Below, one piece after another: positions 12,487-21,235 of a stretch of 64,000 nucleotides of DNA (position 1 is its first letter; each line of letters opens with the position of its first letter). Below the pieces are notes generated by a model, which worked only from the letters and a program-made list of their open reading frames with translations, ran no database searches and was not told the origin of the DNA. The translations under genes were made by a program, and so were the position numbers. Source of the stretch: CAWJTV01 sp963845695 (GTDB lineage: Bacteria; Planctomycetota; Planctomycetia; Isosphaerales; Isosphaeraceae); assembly GCA_963845695.1 (NCBI GenBank), contig CAWJTQ010000030.1:94729-158728 (forward strand), written 5' to 3'.

Positions 12487-13080
12487 GTCGTCGATCAGTT
12501 CCGGCGTCGTGAGATATTGGATGGCTTCGAGTCCGGCCTGGCGTGCGCCCTCGACGTTCTCGGCCATGTCGTCGATGAACACACACGATGCAGCCGGAAC
12601 ATTCGACTCCTCCACACAGGCTTCGTAAAAGCGTCGATCCGGCTTCATATGGCCGACCTCGTGTGAGAGTACGAACCTGTCGAACTGGTCGAAAGGCGGA
12701 ACGAACTTGTGGCGGAAATAGGTCGAGTGAATGACGTTCGTGTTCGAACCCAGAAGTAGCGTATATCCGCTCGTCTTGAGGCTACCGATCAATCGAGCCA
12801 CCGGCTCGTTGAGCCAGAAGATGTCCCTCCAGATCGTGACGAACTCCGCATAGGGCAGCTCGAACTCCCCCAGCGCCATCAGGCTCACGGCGAACTCCTC
12901 CGGTGCCATCCCCCCCGACTCGAAACGCCGATGCAGCTCGGCGAGGCCGCGCTCTTCGAGGAGCTCCCTCAATTCCAAGCCCGTCAGCCCCAGCCCGTGG
13001 CCGAACTTCTCCCAGGCAAGGAGATAGTCGAAGAAGGCGATCACATTGCCGAAGTCGAAGATCAGGACGGCCTCTCGCAT
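12445..13080 (-). CDS. HAD-superfamily hydrolase, YihX/haloacid dehalogenase-like phosphatase
   Basis: The protein is 211 residues and intact. HAD motif I is DFGNV (Asp9, with Asn in place of the second Asp, as in YihX-type members). Motif II is the SN of GSNTN, motif III is Lys in KPDRRFYEA, and motif IV is VFIDDMAEN. An alpha-helical cap is expected between motifs I and II. Members of this group are cytoplasmic sugar-phosphate or related phosphatases; the substrate here is unknown. It is the last gene of a minus-strand run and its 3' end overlaps the convergent dehydrogenase-like gene by 42 bases. Confidence 0.88.
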   Translation of the reverse strand: MREAVLIFDFGNVIAFFDYLLAWEKFGHGLGLTGLELRELLEERGLAELHRRFESGGMAPEEFAVSLMALGEFELPYAEFVTIWRDIFWLNEPVARLIGSLKTSGYTLLLGSNTNVIHSTYFRHKFVPPFDQFDRFVLSHEVGHMKPDRRFYEACVEESNVPAASCVFIDDMAENVEGARQAGLEAIQYLTTPELIDDLRRLGVEVPSGQS

Positions 13081-13134
13081 CAGGTTCCTTTTCGGCGAGT
13101 CGGATCGTACGGTGTGGGAATGAGCCTGGAGGAT

Positions 13135-14068
13135 CTACTCAGCGTCGCCCTGAGGTGAGGACGTGATCGCCGCATAATCTCGCCAAACTTTCGGATTGAT
13201 GGAAGGCCGGATCGTGGAAACGGATCCATCCAGAAGCAGGAGGTTGACTCCGGCAACGTGACCGCTCGAGGCACCCAGGTACGCCGATCGGCCGTTGGTC
13301 GCCACACAGGTCGGTTGACCGTTCGGTAGCAACGCGTGATTGTAGAGGGTCGATGGATAGCCGGCCGAAACCCAGGAGGAGCCGGCATCACCGCGCCAGA
13401 CGGCCGGATCGGCGAGCCGCGGGCATCCTCCCGAGGGCAGGGGAGCGGGGAAGACCTGGTAATTGATCGGCACCGCGTGGCCGGATTGATTGTCGCCGAC
13501 CAGCCGCTCGGAAAACGCCGACGTATAGCTCAGCCCATCGCGAGCCTCGATTGCGGCGAGGCTCAGCACGGGACCCGTTGCGAACGCGCCGTTGTCTCCC
13601 CGGATGTTGTCACCGGTGGCCGCCCGATAACTGATCGTGGCGCGGAACCGACCGGACAGGGCGTTGGGATCGCTCGCGCAGACGAATCCGGGGACCGGGA
13701 TCTCGCCCGGAACCTGACCTGGCCGAGGCTCCGGACGGCTGGTCCGGTCGCGAAGATCGGTCAGGTCGGGGAGTCGCCAGCCCCTCCAGAAGGACCTTGA
13801 GCGGCCCGCGGGATTGTCCTTCGGCGGCTCCATCCGGAGGTCCTGGCGGGCCGATCTCGGGAAGATGACCATTCATCTGGTCGTAGAGGGCCAGGGCAAA
13901 GCCGATCTGGGCCAGGTTCTTGCGGCATCCGACCAGGCGGGCGTGCTCTCGCGCACGGGAGACGCCCATCAGGAACAGGAGTGCGACTCCGATGATCAAG
14001 ACCAGCAGGACGATGACGTCCGTGATCGTGAGGCCTAATCGATGCTCGTGCCGCGTGCTCGCGATCAA
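13135..14068 (-). CDS. Short DUF1559 (pilin-like, H-x9-DG) protein, one frame break
   Basis: The proposed start is TTG at 14068, overlapping the TGA of the upstream small gene (TTGA). The N-terminus carries a hydrophobic stretch (TDVIVLLVLIIGVALLFLMG) followed by SRAREHARLVGCRKNLAQIG. This is the DUF1559/type IV pilin-like pattern, but the normal GFTLIELLVV cleavage motif has become GLTITD, so prepilin peptidase processing may be lost. The C-terminus has HVAGVNLLLLDGS, the H-x9-DG signature. A frame break near 13772 sits in CCCC, where removing one C joins LLEGLATP to DLTDLRD. These proteins are thought to be envelope or pseudopilus-like; their role is unknown. Confidence 0.75.
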
Positions 14069-14334
14069 ACCAGGGCCCCCTCCTGAATCTGGTCGAGGCG
14101 ATCCACGCCCTCCTTCTCGACTCGAACGTCTCCGTCTCCAGGCCAGATGGAAACAATGGTTTCGCCCTTCTCCGACTCGCTCAGCTTGATGGTGACAGGA
14201 GCGGCCGTGAAAATGTCTGTTACCAGGACCTCCTCTCCCGTGCCCAAGGGGAAGAAGCAACCCTCCGGCTCGATGTTCAGTGTTAGGGGTTGGTCGAGGT
14301 CATTCCGGATCACGAAGCAGTTTTTCTGGGGCAT
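14065..14334 (-). CDS. Small conserved-looking protein of unknown function, 89 residues
   Basis: The ATG at 14334 is preceded by GAGGAG with good spacing, which favours it over the in-frame TTG at 14349. The protein starts MPQKNCFVIRNDLDQPL and is acidic, with beta-strand-like alternation (LNIEPEGCFFPL, EVLVTDIF). It has no signal peptide or membrane segment and no motif I recognise. It starts 12 bases after the upstream small gene and overlaps the start of the DUF1559 gene, so the three are probably translated together. Confidence 0.65.
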   Translation of the reverse strand: MPQKNCFVIRNDLDQPLTLNIEPEGCFFPLGTGEEVLVTDIFTAAPVTIKLSESEKGETIVSIWPGDGDVRVEKEGVDRLDQIQEGALV

Positions 14335-14345
14335 TGCCGTTCTCC

Positions 14346-14648
14346 TCAATCCAGTAACTTGGCGATCTCCCGTAGCTGCGCGACGCGCCCCGCCGCACTA
14401 GGGTTGTTGGGCGTGATCCTGGCAATATGTTCATACGCCTCGGCAACGTCGAGGAGCCGTTCCTTCGTCCAACCTCGATCCAGTAACTCCTTCTTCGAAA
14501 AATCCGCAGCGGACTTGATGACCCTGGCCGGCTCCCAGCCGAAAAACTCGCCGGCTTCTTTCAGGTTCGTCCCGCCCGCGGCTCGGATTCGTCTCGGGAG
14601 ATCGACTTCCTTGAGAGTCTGGGGAACCGTACTCGATACTCCAGTCAC
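14346..14648 (-). CDS. Small helical protein of unknown function, about 100 residues
   Basis: Residues 12-100 look like a soluble helical protein (LKEVDLPRRIRAAGGTN, KKELLDRGWTKERLLDVAEA, PSAAGRVAQLREIAKLLD). The extreme N-terminus is uncertain. ATG at 14652 in another frame gives MSDWSIEYGS and would join the main frame if one C of a CCCC run near 14620 were surplus; otherwise the start is ATG at 14648. No family is recognised. It lies 28 bases after the beta-propeller gene and directly before the 89-residue gene, so it is probably part of the same transcript. Confidence 0.6.
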   Translation of the reverse strand: MTGVSSTVPQTLKEVDLPRRIRAAGGTNLKEAGEFFGWEPARVIKSAADFSKKELLDRGWTKERLLDVAEAYEHIARITPNNPSAAGRVAQLREIAKLLD

Positions 14649-14676
14649 TCATGGTCCATTCTAGTGCGTCTGCCGG

Positions 14677-16890
14677 TCATCTTGCTACCTCAAGCAAGAG
14701 ATCCCCCGTGCCAATGTTCCCGGCCGCGTCGGTCGCCTTGATCATGAGGATGTGCGTGCCCGTCGCAAGATCGGGCAGGGAGAGGGTGATCTGTTCCCGG
14801 AGCGAGTCGAACAGGCCGTCGTCCGGGAAGATGGGCGTCCAGTGTCCGCCGTCCACGGCGTACTCGGCCTTGACGAGCCGGGTCAGATCATCGGTGAGCA
14901 CGATCGATGCGCCGCGACCCTTGGGGTCGATCCGGACCCTTGGCGGGTCGTGATCGACGATGAAAGTGAGGCTTTCGCGCTCGCGCGTCAGCGTCTCTTC
15001 GGGGCTGTTCGATGGGCGATCGCTGGCGACCAGGTTAATCCGATAGGAGCCCGAGGGGAACGCGGTGGTATCCCACGCGAAGTTCTTCTCGGTGATCGGG
15101 TCTTCGTTCAGGCGGATCCAGCCGGGCCAGCCGTCCTTGCGCACCGAGATCGTGAACTCCAGATCGTCGTCGTTGGGATCGGTCGCATCCCATCGCAGGT
15201 TGAGTCGCGTTTGTCGGGCAGCTCCATCCGAGGCACTGACGTCGGGCACATCGAGCCGACGGATCTCGGGGGCGAGGTTGGACGTTCGATAACTGAGAGA
15301 GACCGATCGGAGTTCGGGTGTCTTGTGGGGGTCGGACGTACCCAGCGTGACCCGATATTGCACAAATCGACCGGGCGGGGAGGCGACCCTGGCCGATGTC
15401 GGGTCGGTCTGCCCGAGCGACCATGCCGACCAGGTCTCGTCCGGCTCACCGACATTTCCCGTGCGGGACTGGATCGTCACCGACGTGCCGGGCAGGCTGC
15501 ACGGCCCGCCAGCTCAGCGCGTCCGAACCGGCTGACGAGCTTGGTGTCATGGACCTCGGAGACCAGGTGTCCCTCCGTGGCGAATTGCGACGAGAGCCGG
15601 AGCACGGAACCCGGGTCCCCCGTGCCGATCAGGAGGCCCCCGCCGGGCTCGGAGAGGAGCGAGAGGATCTGGCCGTTATCGAGCTTGGCGGCCGGAGACG
15701 TCTCCTCGCCCCGGTCGCGGACCTCATAGAGCTGACCCTCTGGACCGGTCCCGACCCAGAGGTGATCGTCGCTCCAGGCCAGGGCATGGATCAGGGCTTT
15801 GACCCTCAGGAGCTCGCGCGGTACGCCGTCGGAATCGAGCCGGTAGACCGCGTTCTCGCCGGGGGAGACCGGCCGGGGCGTCGCCGAGCCGCCTTGCGGA
15901 GATCGCGTGGTTTGCGACCGAGCCGGGGGCACCGAGGGCCGCGCCTTGCGTGGTGAGAACGGCTACGGGCTCGTCATCACCCGGCATGACGTCGACCCGA
16001 TCGGCGGCCGGCCCATCGGGCAGGCTGGACGAGCCGCCGCGGGTCAAGAACAGCGAGCCTCGAGCGCCACTCGACCCTCCGGCTTCCGCGGCCGTGCCGG
16101 CGTAGAGCGTGCCGTCGGCGGTCACCAGGAGGGTTCGGACCTCCGCCTGAGGTGCGTCGAAGAGGATGGTGGTCTTGCCATCCGGGCCGACGCGATAGAT
16201 CAACCCCTCACCGTCGCTCCCGGCGTAAACCGAGCCGTCGGGCCCGAGTGCCACGCAGAGCAGATGGGTGGACTTGCTGTCATAGAGCAGCGACCAGCGG
16301 CCCTCTCGCGACCGCTTCCACAACTGTCCGTTGGGGCCGGTGGCGGCATAGACGTCGCCCTGGGCATCGGCGGCCAGGTCCCAGATGTACTGGACCTTCG
16401 GGTCGGGGCGAGATGCCGGATGCTTCGGATCGCGCAGATCGACGAGCTGGCCGTTGGGGCCCGTCCCGGCGAACTGGGAACCGTCCGGGCATTCGACCAG
16501 TGAGAGGACCTGCGAATCGGTCGAGTCGTAGAGGACGGTCCACGGAGCATCGGTCTTCGGATCTCGGCGAAAGACCTGTCCCGAGTCGCCCGTCGCGGCC
16601 AGCAGGACTCCGTCGCGGGTCCGCGCCAGGTCCCAGACTCGCCCGGCGTTCAACGATCCGACGCGCTCGAGGGCGTGGCCCAGGCGAACTCGACCGGTGT
16701 CGGAGACGACCACGTTCTCCCGGTGGAACTTGGCGAAGGCGGAAGAGCCCTCCTGACGCCAGCTCTCCACCTTGGCCCAAAGGGGAGTGAGCAGGGACAG
16801 GGTCGCGGCGAGGCACAAGCCGACTGCGGCGGTTTGAAGCGCAACGACCCAGGGCGGACGGACCCGCGGGACGAACCCTCGATGGTGCAT
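14677..16890 (-). CDS. Membrane-anchored or exported beta-propeller protein, two frame breaks
   Basis: The ATG at 16890 (MHHRGF) is chosen because the upstream in-frame sequence is the antisense of spacer. A hydrophobic segment at about residues 14-36 is a signal anchor or signal peptide. The body consists of propeller-like repeats with the recurring pattern DGxxxAGTGPNGQL, for example VYAATGPNGQLWK and LWVGTGPEGQLYE. The C-terminal third carries an Ig-like module ending in MIKATDAAGNIGTG. Frame breaks lie near 15928, in a CCCCC run, and near 15500. Joined, the protein is about 735 residues. It follows the S55-type peptidase gene by 82 bases, so the pair may act together in the envelope. The ligand or enzyme role is unknown. 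Confidence 0.72.
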
Positions 16891-16972
16891 GTCGATCCTC
16901 GTTGTCCTCGAGACTGGCCCGGCCACCCAGACGCTCCGCTGGCGAGCGGATGGGTGCGCCGGTCCGATCCGC

Positions 16973-18910
16973 TCAACGATCCAACGATACCGACAACCCC
17001 GCATCCTTGGCCACCGTGAACCGCAGAGTGTGGGCGCCCTCGACGACCCACGACGTCGGCGCGACCTTGATGATGTCGGACCGGATCGGGTTGACCGGGA
17101 CCTCCCGCTTGGAGGCGAACACTGCGCGGACGCTGGAGGGCAGGTTCGGCAGGGCCTGTCCTCGGATCGAGACTCCGCGTTCCGGCGAGGGCACATGGAG
17201 GTAGACCGCCGTCCGCTTCGGCTCGGTCTGGGCGTGGAGGCTGCGGAGGACGCCGGTCAAGTCCCGAGGCTCCAGCAAGGACGGGTCGTTACGGAAGTGC
17301 CGGCGCACGCTGCTGGAAGCGTCGCAGAAGACCGCCTCGTGCGGGCCTTCCGGGAAATCGGTCGGGATCGGCAGCGAGACCTCGATCGTCTCGCGCTCCC
17401 CCTTGTGCGGCTTCAACGTGACGTAAGCCTTGAGGTCGTGTCCTGGCTCGATCGTGTCCGAGAGGAGTCGCACCGACTCGATCACCGCGACCTTGCGCCC
17501 GGGCTCGATCTGAACATCGCATTCGATGCGATCGATGCGGACCGGACTCATCGAGTTGCGGACCAGGATATTCACGATCGACGCGATCGGGCTGAAGAGT
17601 GCCGAAGCACCCATCGGGCCGGTATACCGCGCCCCGCTGAAGGTGTCCGAGAGCGTGATCGACTCCTGGCCCTTCAGGCGGATCGAGGCGCTGAACTTGG
17701 CCGTCAACTCCTCGGGCAGGTTTCCCTCGGTATCCACGGCATTGGTCAGGACCGACATGATCAGCGTGGGCAGGAGCATCGGCTCGCGCACGATGCGGAC
17801 GTGGTAAGTGTGAGAGTCGGCATACTGGCCGGTCTTGACGCGGACGCTCATCGGCAAGAGGTCGGGCTTGGTACCGACCCGTCCGGCGACGCTGGTGCTG
17901 ACGTCGGTGTCGATCGCGCCGACGATCTTGAGCGGCGAACCCATCTTCATGCTGACGCTCGCCCGTGGATAGACCGTATGGATGTACCCGGTCATCATGG
18001 GCAGCTCGCAGGCTCCCAGGCTGAACATGGGATGGCCGAAGCCGTAGACGCGATCCCCTTCCACATGGGTGACGGTGCCGATCCCCGAGAGGTCGAAATC
18101 GCCGAGGACCAGTCCGATGCTCAAGGGCGCGCCCGGGACCAAGGGCCGCTCGCCTTCCTCGCGGACGATCCGCTCCGGCGCCGCCCCGCCAGCCATGGGC
18201 GCCATGCCAATGGGCCGCAGGCGATCGTTGAGCAAGCTCAGGGCGCGCGGGCTGAAGCCTGAGGCTGCCAGCGGTGTCACGATCGGCACCATGCCGCTCA
18301 TGGGTCCGCCCGAGACCGGGATCGGCAGAGACGAGGTGCCCAGCCCGGGCGCCTCTCCCGAGAGGCCGTCGATCCAGGGCGACACCGGCATCCGGGCCGC
18401 ATGGTACCGGCCCTCGGCCGCATGGTCCCGCGACTCCGCGGCGATCCGCCGATCGTTGGATCGCACGTACTGGATCATCTGCGAGAACGGGGTCACGCCG
18501 GCGATCGGGTCCTTGGCGAACTCCCACGCGAACGCCACCGCACCCAGCAGTTTCCCATCGATGTAGATCGGGCTGCCGCTCATCCCCTGGATGATCCCGG
18601 CATGCTCGAGGTTACAACCGCTCAGCTTGCAGAGCACCATGTCGCGGCCCGGGTTGACGTCCTTCATGACGCCGAGCACCTCGGCCTGGAACTCCTCCAG
18701 CTTGGTGCCGACCATCACGGTACGGCCCACTCCCTTCATACCTGGACGGATGTCCTTCACGTCCCAGTACGACTTCGGATCCGGTTCCCCGGCCCGGGTG
18801 CAAGCCACCCACCCCAGCGCGACCATTGCGGCCAGCGACGTGGCGAACAGTCTTCTTAGACGATCAGATGAAGGACGCATCGAGCGGTTCCCCCGGGAAC
18901 GGGATGGCAT
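16973..18910 (-). CDS. SpoIVB-type (S55) peptidase domain protein with reversed motif order
   Basis: The protein is 645 residues and intact, with an N-terminal hydrophobic export signal (about residues 20-40). GIIQGMSGSPIYIDGKLLGA (Ser111 expected as nucleophile) and GIGTVTHVEGDRVYGFGHPM (His293) match the two catalytic halves of the S55 family. In Bacillus SpoIVB the His half precedes the Ser half; here the Ser half comes first. Because the sequence before GMSGSP also resembles S55 (GMKGVGRTVMVGT), this looks like a circular permutation and not loss. The C-terminal half (residues 400-645) has no recognised domain. ATG at 18880 is an alternative start. It heads a run of minus-strand genes. 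Substrates are unknown; as in SpoIVB, a role in processing envelope or signalling proteins is possible. Confidence 0.8.
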   Translation of the reverse strand: MPSRSRGNRSMRPSSDRLRRLFATSLAAMVALGWVACTRAGEPDPKSYWDVKDIRPGMKGVGRTVMVGTKLEEFQAEVLGVMKDVNPGRDMVLCKLSGCNLEHAGIIQGMSGSPIYIDGKLLGAVAFAWEFAKDPIAGVTPFSQMIQYVRSNDRRIAAESRDHAAEGRYHAARMPVSPWIDGLSGEAPGLGTSSLPIPVSGGPMSGMVPIVTPLAASGFSPRALSLLNDRLRPIGMAPMAGGAAPERIVREEGERPLVPGAPLSIGLVLGDFDLSGIGTVTHVEGDRVYGFGHPMFSLGACELPMMTGYIHTVYPRASVSMKMGSPLKIVGAIDTDVSTSVAGRVGTKPDLLPMSVRVKTGQYADSHTYHVRIVREPMLLPTLIMSVLTNAVDTEGNLPEELTAKFSASIRLKGQESITLSDTFSGARYTGPMGASALFSPIASIVNILVRNSMSPVRIDRIECDVQIEPGRKVAVIESVRLLSDTIEPGHDLKAYVTLKPHKGERETIEVSLPIPTDFPEGPHEAVFCDASSSVRRHFRNDPSLLEPRDLTGVLRSLHAQTEPKRTAVYLHVPSPERGVSIRGQALPNLPSSVRAVFASKREVPVNPIRSDIIKVAPTSWVVEGAHTLRFTVAKDAGLSVSLDR

Positions 18911-19791
18911 GACTCAAGTTTGGCCCAGGAAGCGAACAAGGATGGGAGAGAGCGGGGGAGGCCGTTCCATCCGACGGGCAACGGCTTACGGCGAAACTGA
19001 CTCCCTTCGACCTCGAAGGACGTCACGCCGGTCCGAATCGATCCACGCCGGAAGATCAGTTCCATCCTGGATCACCTCAACTAATAGTATAACACGCACA
19101 GCATCGAGTCAACGAATAGTTCGCAGAACCCTCACACATTCATCATCCCATCGCGGAGCGAACCTGTCTGCTGGGTGCTCAGACGTCGATGAGGAGACGG
19201 TGAGTCGCCGGACCTGTACGAAGGTCGGTCCACTCATCGCTCGGTCGCTCCACTCCGGGGCGACTTCCGGTTTCTGCCATTTCGGCAGATGGGTTCGTTT
19301 CGCAAGTTTCCCATCCGGGCATAGGTGCGTGTCTCTTGCTGTCAATTCGGCAGATGGCTTCGTTTCGCGAGTTGACATCTTGTGATAGGTGCGTGTCTTT
19401 CGCTGTCATTCTGGCAGATGGGTTCGTTTGCTCGCATTGACGGGGCTGGCTCTTGGGTTCGTTTGCTCGCATTGCCGGTGGTCGGTTGCTGGGTTCGTTT
19501 GCTCGGAACCGCAATTCTTGTGGGTTCTTTTGCTCGAATGGCGTGCCGTCTCATTGCCGCGTCTACCTCCTCATGCTGAGCATTCTCCACTCCGGCGCGC
19601 ACGATGCCTTGTGAGAGTAATAGGACATCTTGCGGAATCCGGCCACAAGATTTCGAGAATTCTGGCCTCGCTCCCGTGCGAGCGGAGCGGGGCTGGACGC
19701 GCTCGCGGAGAAGCTCGACGCCAAGCTGGACGCCCTGTTGCGGCGCGGCGAGGCAAAGCCCCAAGAAGAGTGAATTAAACTGGGCTTCGAA
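18911..19791. other. Intergenic region with tandem repeats, no convincing gene
   Basis: This stretch holds the tandem repeats at 19291-19540 and short fragments that do not form a credible gene. A plus-strand segment at about 19680-19773 encodes an LDALAEKLDAKLDALLRRG heptad-like tail ending in TGA, but it has no start or recognisable upstream part. Confidence 0.45.
19291..19540. repeat. Tandem repeats with TGGGTTCGTTTGCTCG core in two spacing classes
   Basis: Six copies of a core close to GGGTTCGTTT start at 19291, 19356, 19420, 19455, 19491 and 19522. The first three are 64-65 bases apart and share a longer unit containing GGTGCGTGTCT, GCTGTCA and GGCAGATGG. The last three are 31-36 apart and share TGGGTTCGTTTGCTCG. 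No reading frame is conserved across copies, so it behaves as a non-coding repeat array. Confidence 0.8.
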
Positions 19792-20205
19792 GTGTCTCAA
19801 CTCTCCCGGGTCGACGACGACAGCGATCGAAGCTCCGCAACTCTCCGTATCTCCGAACCTGGCTCTTCGAGACCTGGCGCGAGTTGTGGACCGCCCTCGC
19901 TCTTTCCGTCGAGGACTTCAGGACGCTGGGCCTCCCCTCGACGCACCCGATTCGATCATCTGGGGAACCTGCCAGCGCGAGCAACTCGTCCTGATCTCTG
20001 TGAACCGCATGATGACGTTCCAGATTCCCTGGAGGCGACGATCCGCAACGAGAACCAGCCGGATTGTCTACCAGTGATCACAATCCCGAATTCCAGTCGC
20101 GTGCTGCGCGATCGTCTCTATGCCCAGAGTACGGCCGAAACGATCCTCGACTACCTCTTGAGGATTGACGAACTCCGCGGCACGGGGCGGATCTACGTGC
20201 CGTGA
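19792..20205 (+). pseudogene. Decayed copy of PIN-like (DUF5615-type) protein
   Basis: The sequence from GTG at 19792 parallels the intact gene at 20668-21075. VDDDSDRSSATL matches ADINVEGVVAHL, then in another frame TWLFETWRELW and SVEDFRTLGL match ATWRELW and SIESFETLGF, then DAPDSIIWGTC matches DSPDSLIWRTC. The final frame gives NQPDCLPVIT through DELRGTGRIYVP and a stop at the equivalent place. At least three frame changes are needed in about 410 bases, and no antitoxin-like gene precedes it. It could be sequencing error, but the absence of a partner favours a relic of duplication. Confidence 0.7.
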
Positions 20206-20339
20206 GAAGGCGAGCAAGCTTCCCACGCTATCCGCAGGCTTGCCGGCCCGAAAAGGGCCAGCATAAGTCCCGGGTTTTCTCCGGCTCTGATGCTGCGGTA
20301 GACTGGACAGGTCAGATTCCCGAACTGAGGGCCACAATC

Positions 20340-20693
20340 ATGCTCGAAGCGAAGATCATCGACCGGGGCCGGGGTCCGGAGATCGCGGGTTCGCGTATCA
20401 CCATATTCGATGTGCTGGACTATCTCAAAGCAGGCTGGGATTCCGTGCAGATCGCGCTGTTCTTCCGCCTGAGCACACGCCAGGTGGACGCGGCGGTCCG
20501 TTATATTGAGGAACACAAGGACGAGGTGATGGCGGAATATCAGAAGATCCTCGATCGATGTGCCCGCGGCAACCCCCCCGAGCTGCAGGCCAAGCTGGAC
20601 GCCGGACACGGGCGGTTCCTGGCCATGGTCCGGGAACGGCAACAGGCGAAAGCTCAGGAGAACGGAGACGCGGGGGATTCTCGCGGACATTAA
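20340..20693 (+). CDS. DUF433 family protein, probable antitoxin
   Basis: The protein is 117 residues. ATG at 20340 has GAGGG nearby upstream. It has the hallmark start of DUF433 proteins (DRGRGPEIAGSRITIFDVLD), followed by a helix-turn-helix-like RLSTRQVDAAVRYIEEHKDE and GNPPELQAKL. DUF433 genes commonly sit directly before PIN-like DUF5615 genes and are regarded as antitoxins that bind DNA and the partner. Here the PIN-like gene follows and overlaps its end, which supports that role. It probably represses its own promoter; no clear operator was found. Confidence 0.85.
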   Translation: MLEAKIIDRGRGPEIAGSRITIFDVLDYLKAGWDSVQIALFFRLSTRQVDAAVRYIEEHKDEVMAEYQKILDRCARGNPPELQAKLDAGHGRFLAMVRERQQAKAQENGDAGDSRGH

Positions 20694-21075
20694 CGTGGAA
20701 GGTGTCGTGGCTCACCTCGCTCGCATCTGGCTCTCCGCCACCTGGCGCGAACTCTGGCTCGGACTCGGGATCTCCATCGAATCCTTTGAAACGCTGGGTT
20801 TCCGACCCGACTCGCCCGATTCGTTGATCTGGAGAACCTGCCAGGAACAAGCAATCCTCTTGATCACGGGGAATCGAAACGCGGAAGGACCGGATTCGCT
20901 GGGGATGGTCATCCAAGGTGAGAACCAGCCTGACAGCTTGCCGGTCATCACGCTGGCCGATGCCCAGCGGGTTTTGCGCGAGCGGCCTTACGCCCAGAGA
21001 ACGGCCGCGCAGATTCTCGACTACCTCATGCGGATCGATGAGGTCCGCGGGACGGGGCGAATCTACGTGCCGTGA
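20668..21075 (+). CDS. PIN-like (DUF5615-type) protein, probable toxin, start codon reads ACG
   Basis: The coding region is clear from RGILADINVEG to RGTGRIYVP. It has ADIN near the N-terminus, DSPDSLIW, an LLITGNRN strand and LPVITLADAQRVL, a pattern like PIN/Mut7-C type nucleases with Asp residues at strand ends. No ATG, GTG or TTG occurs at a sensible place. The codon in the expected start position is ACG at 20668, seven bases after AGGAG (20656-20660), so either ACG is used, an ATG has mutated, or the base call is wrong. It overlaps the DUF433 gene by 26 bases. Expected role: RNA cleavage as a VapC-like toxin (inference). Confidence 0.75.
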   Translation, partial: TRGILADINVEGVVAHLARIWLSATWRELWLGLGISIESFETLGFRPDSPDSLIWRTCQEQAILLITGNRNAEGPDSLGMVIQGENQPDSLPVITLADAQRVLRERPYAQRTAAQILDYLMRIDEVRGTGRIYVP

Positions 21076-21235
21076 GCCGCGGATGGAAGGATCTCGATTT
21101 CTCGGACGATGTCCGGCGATCCGAACTCCGCGACGGTCGTCATCGTCGAACAGAACCATGATCCCGCGATGATTCAGCCGAGCGACAGGACAATGATCGC
21201 CGCTTGATCGGCCAGCGTGAGCGTGGAATCGGGAT

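Noticed and set aside
19291..19540. CRISPR array
   Set aside because: Spacing changes from 65 to 35 bases, the repeats are imperfect and the intervening sequence is itself partly repeated; no cas genes are nearby (VapD is only distantly Cas2-like).
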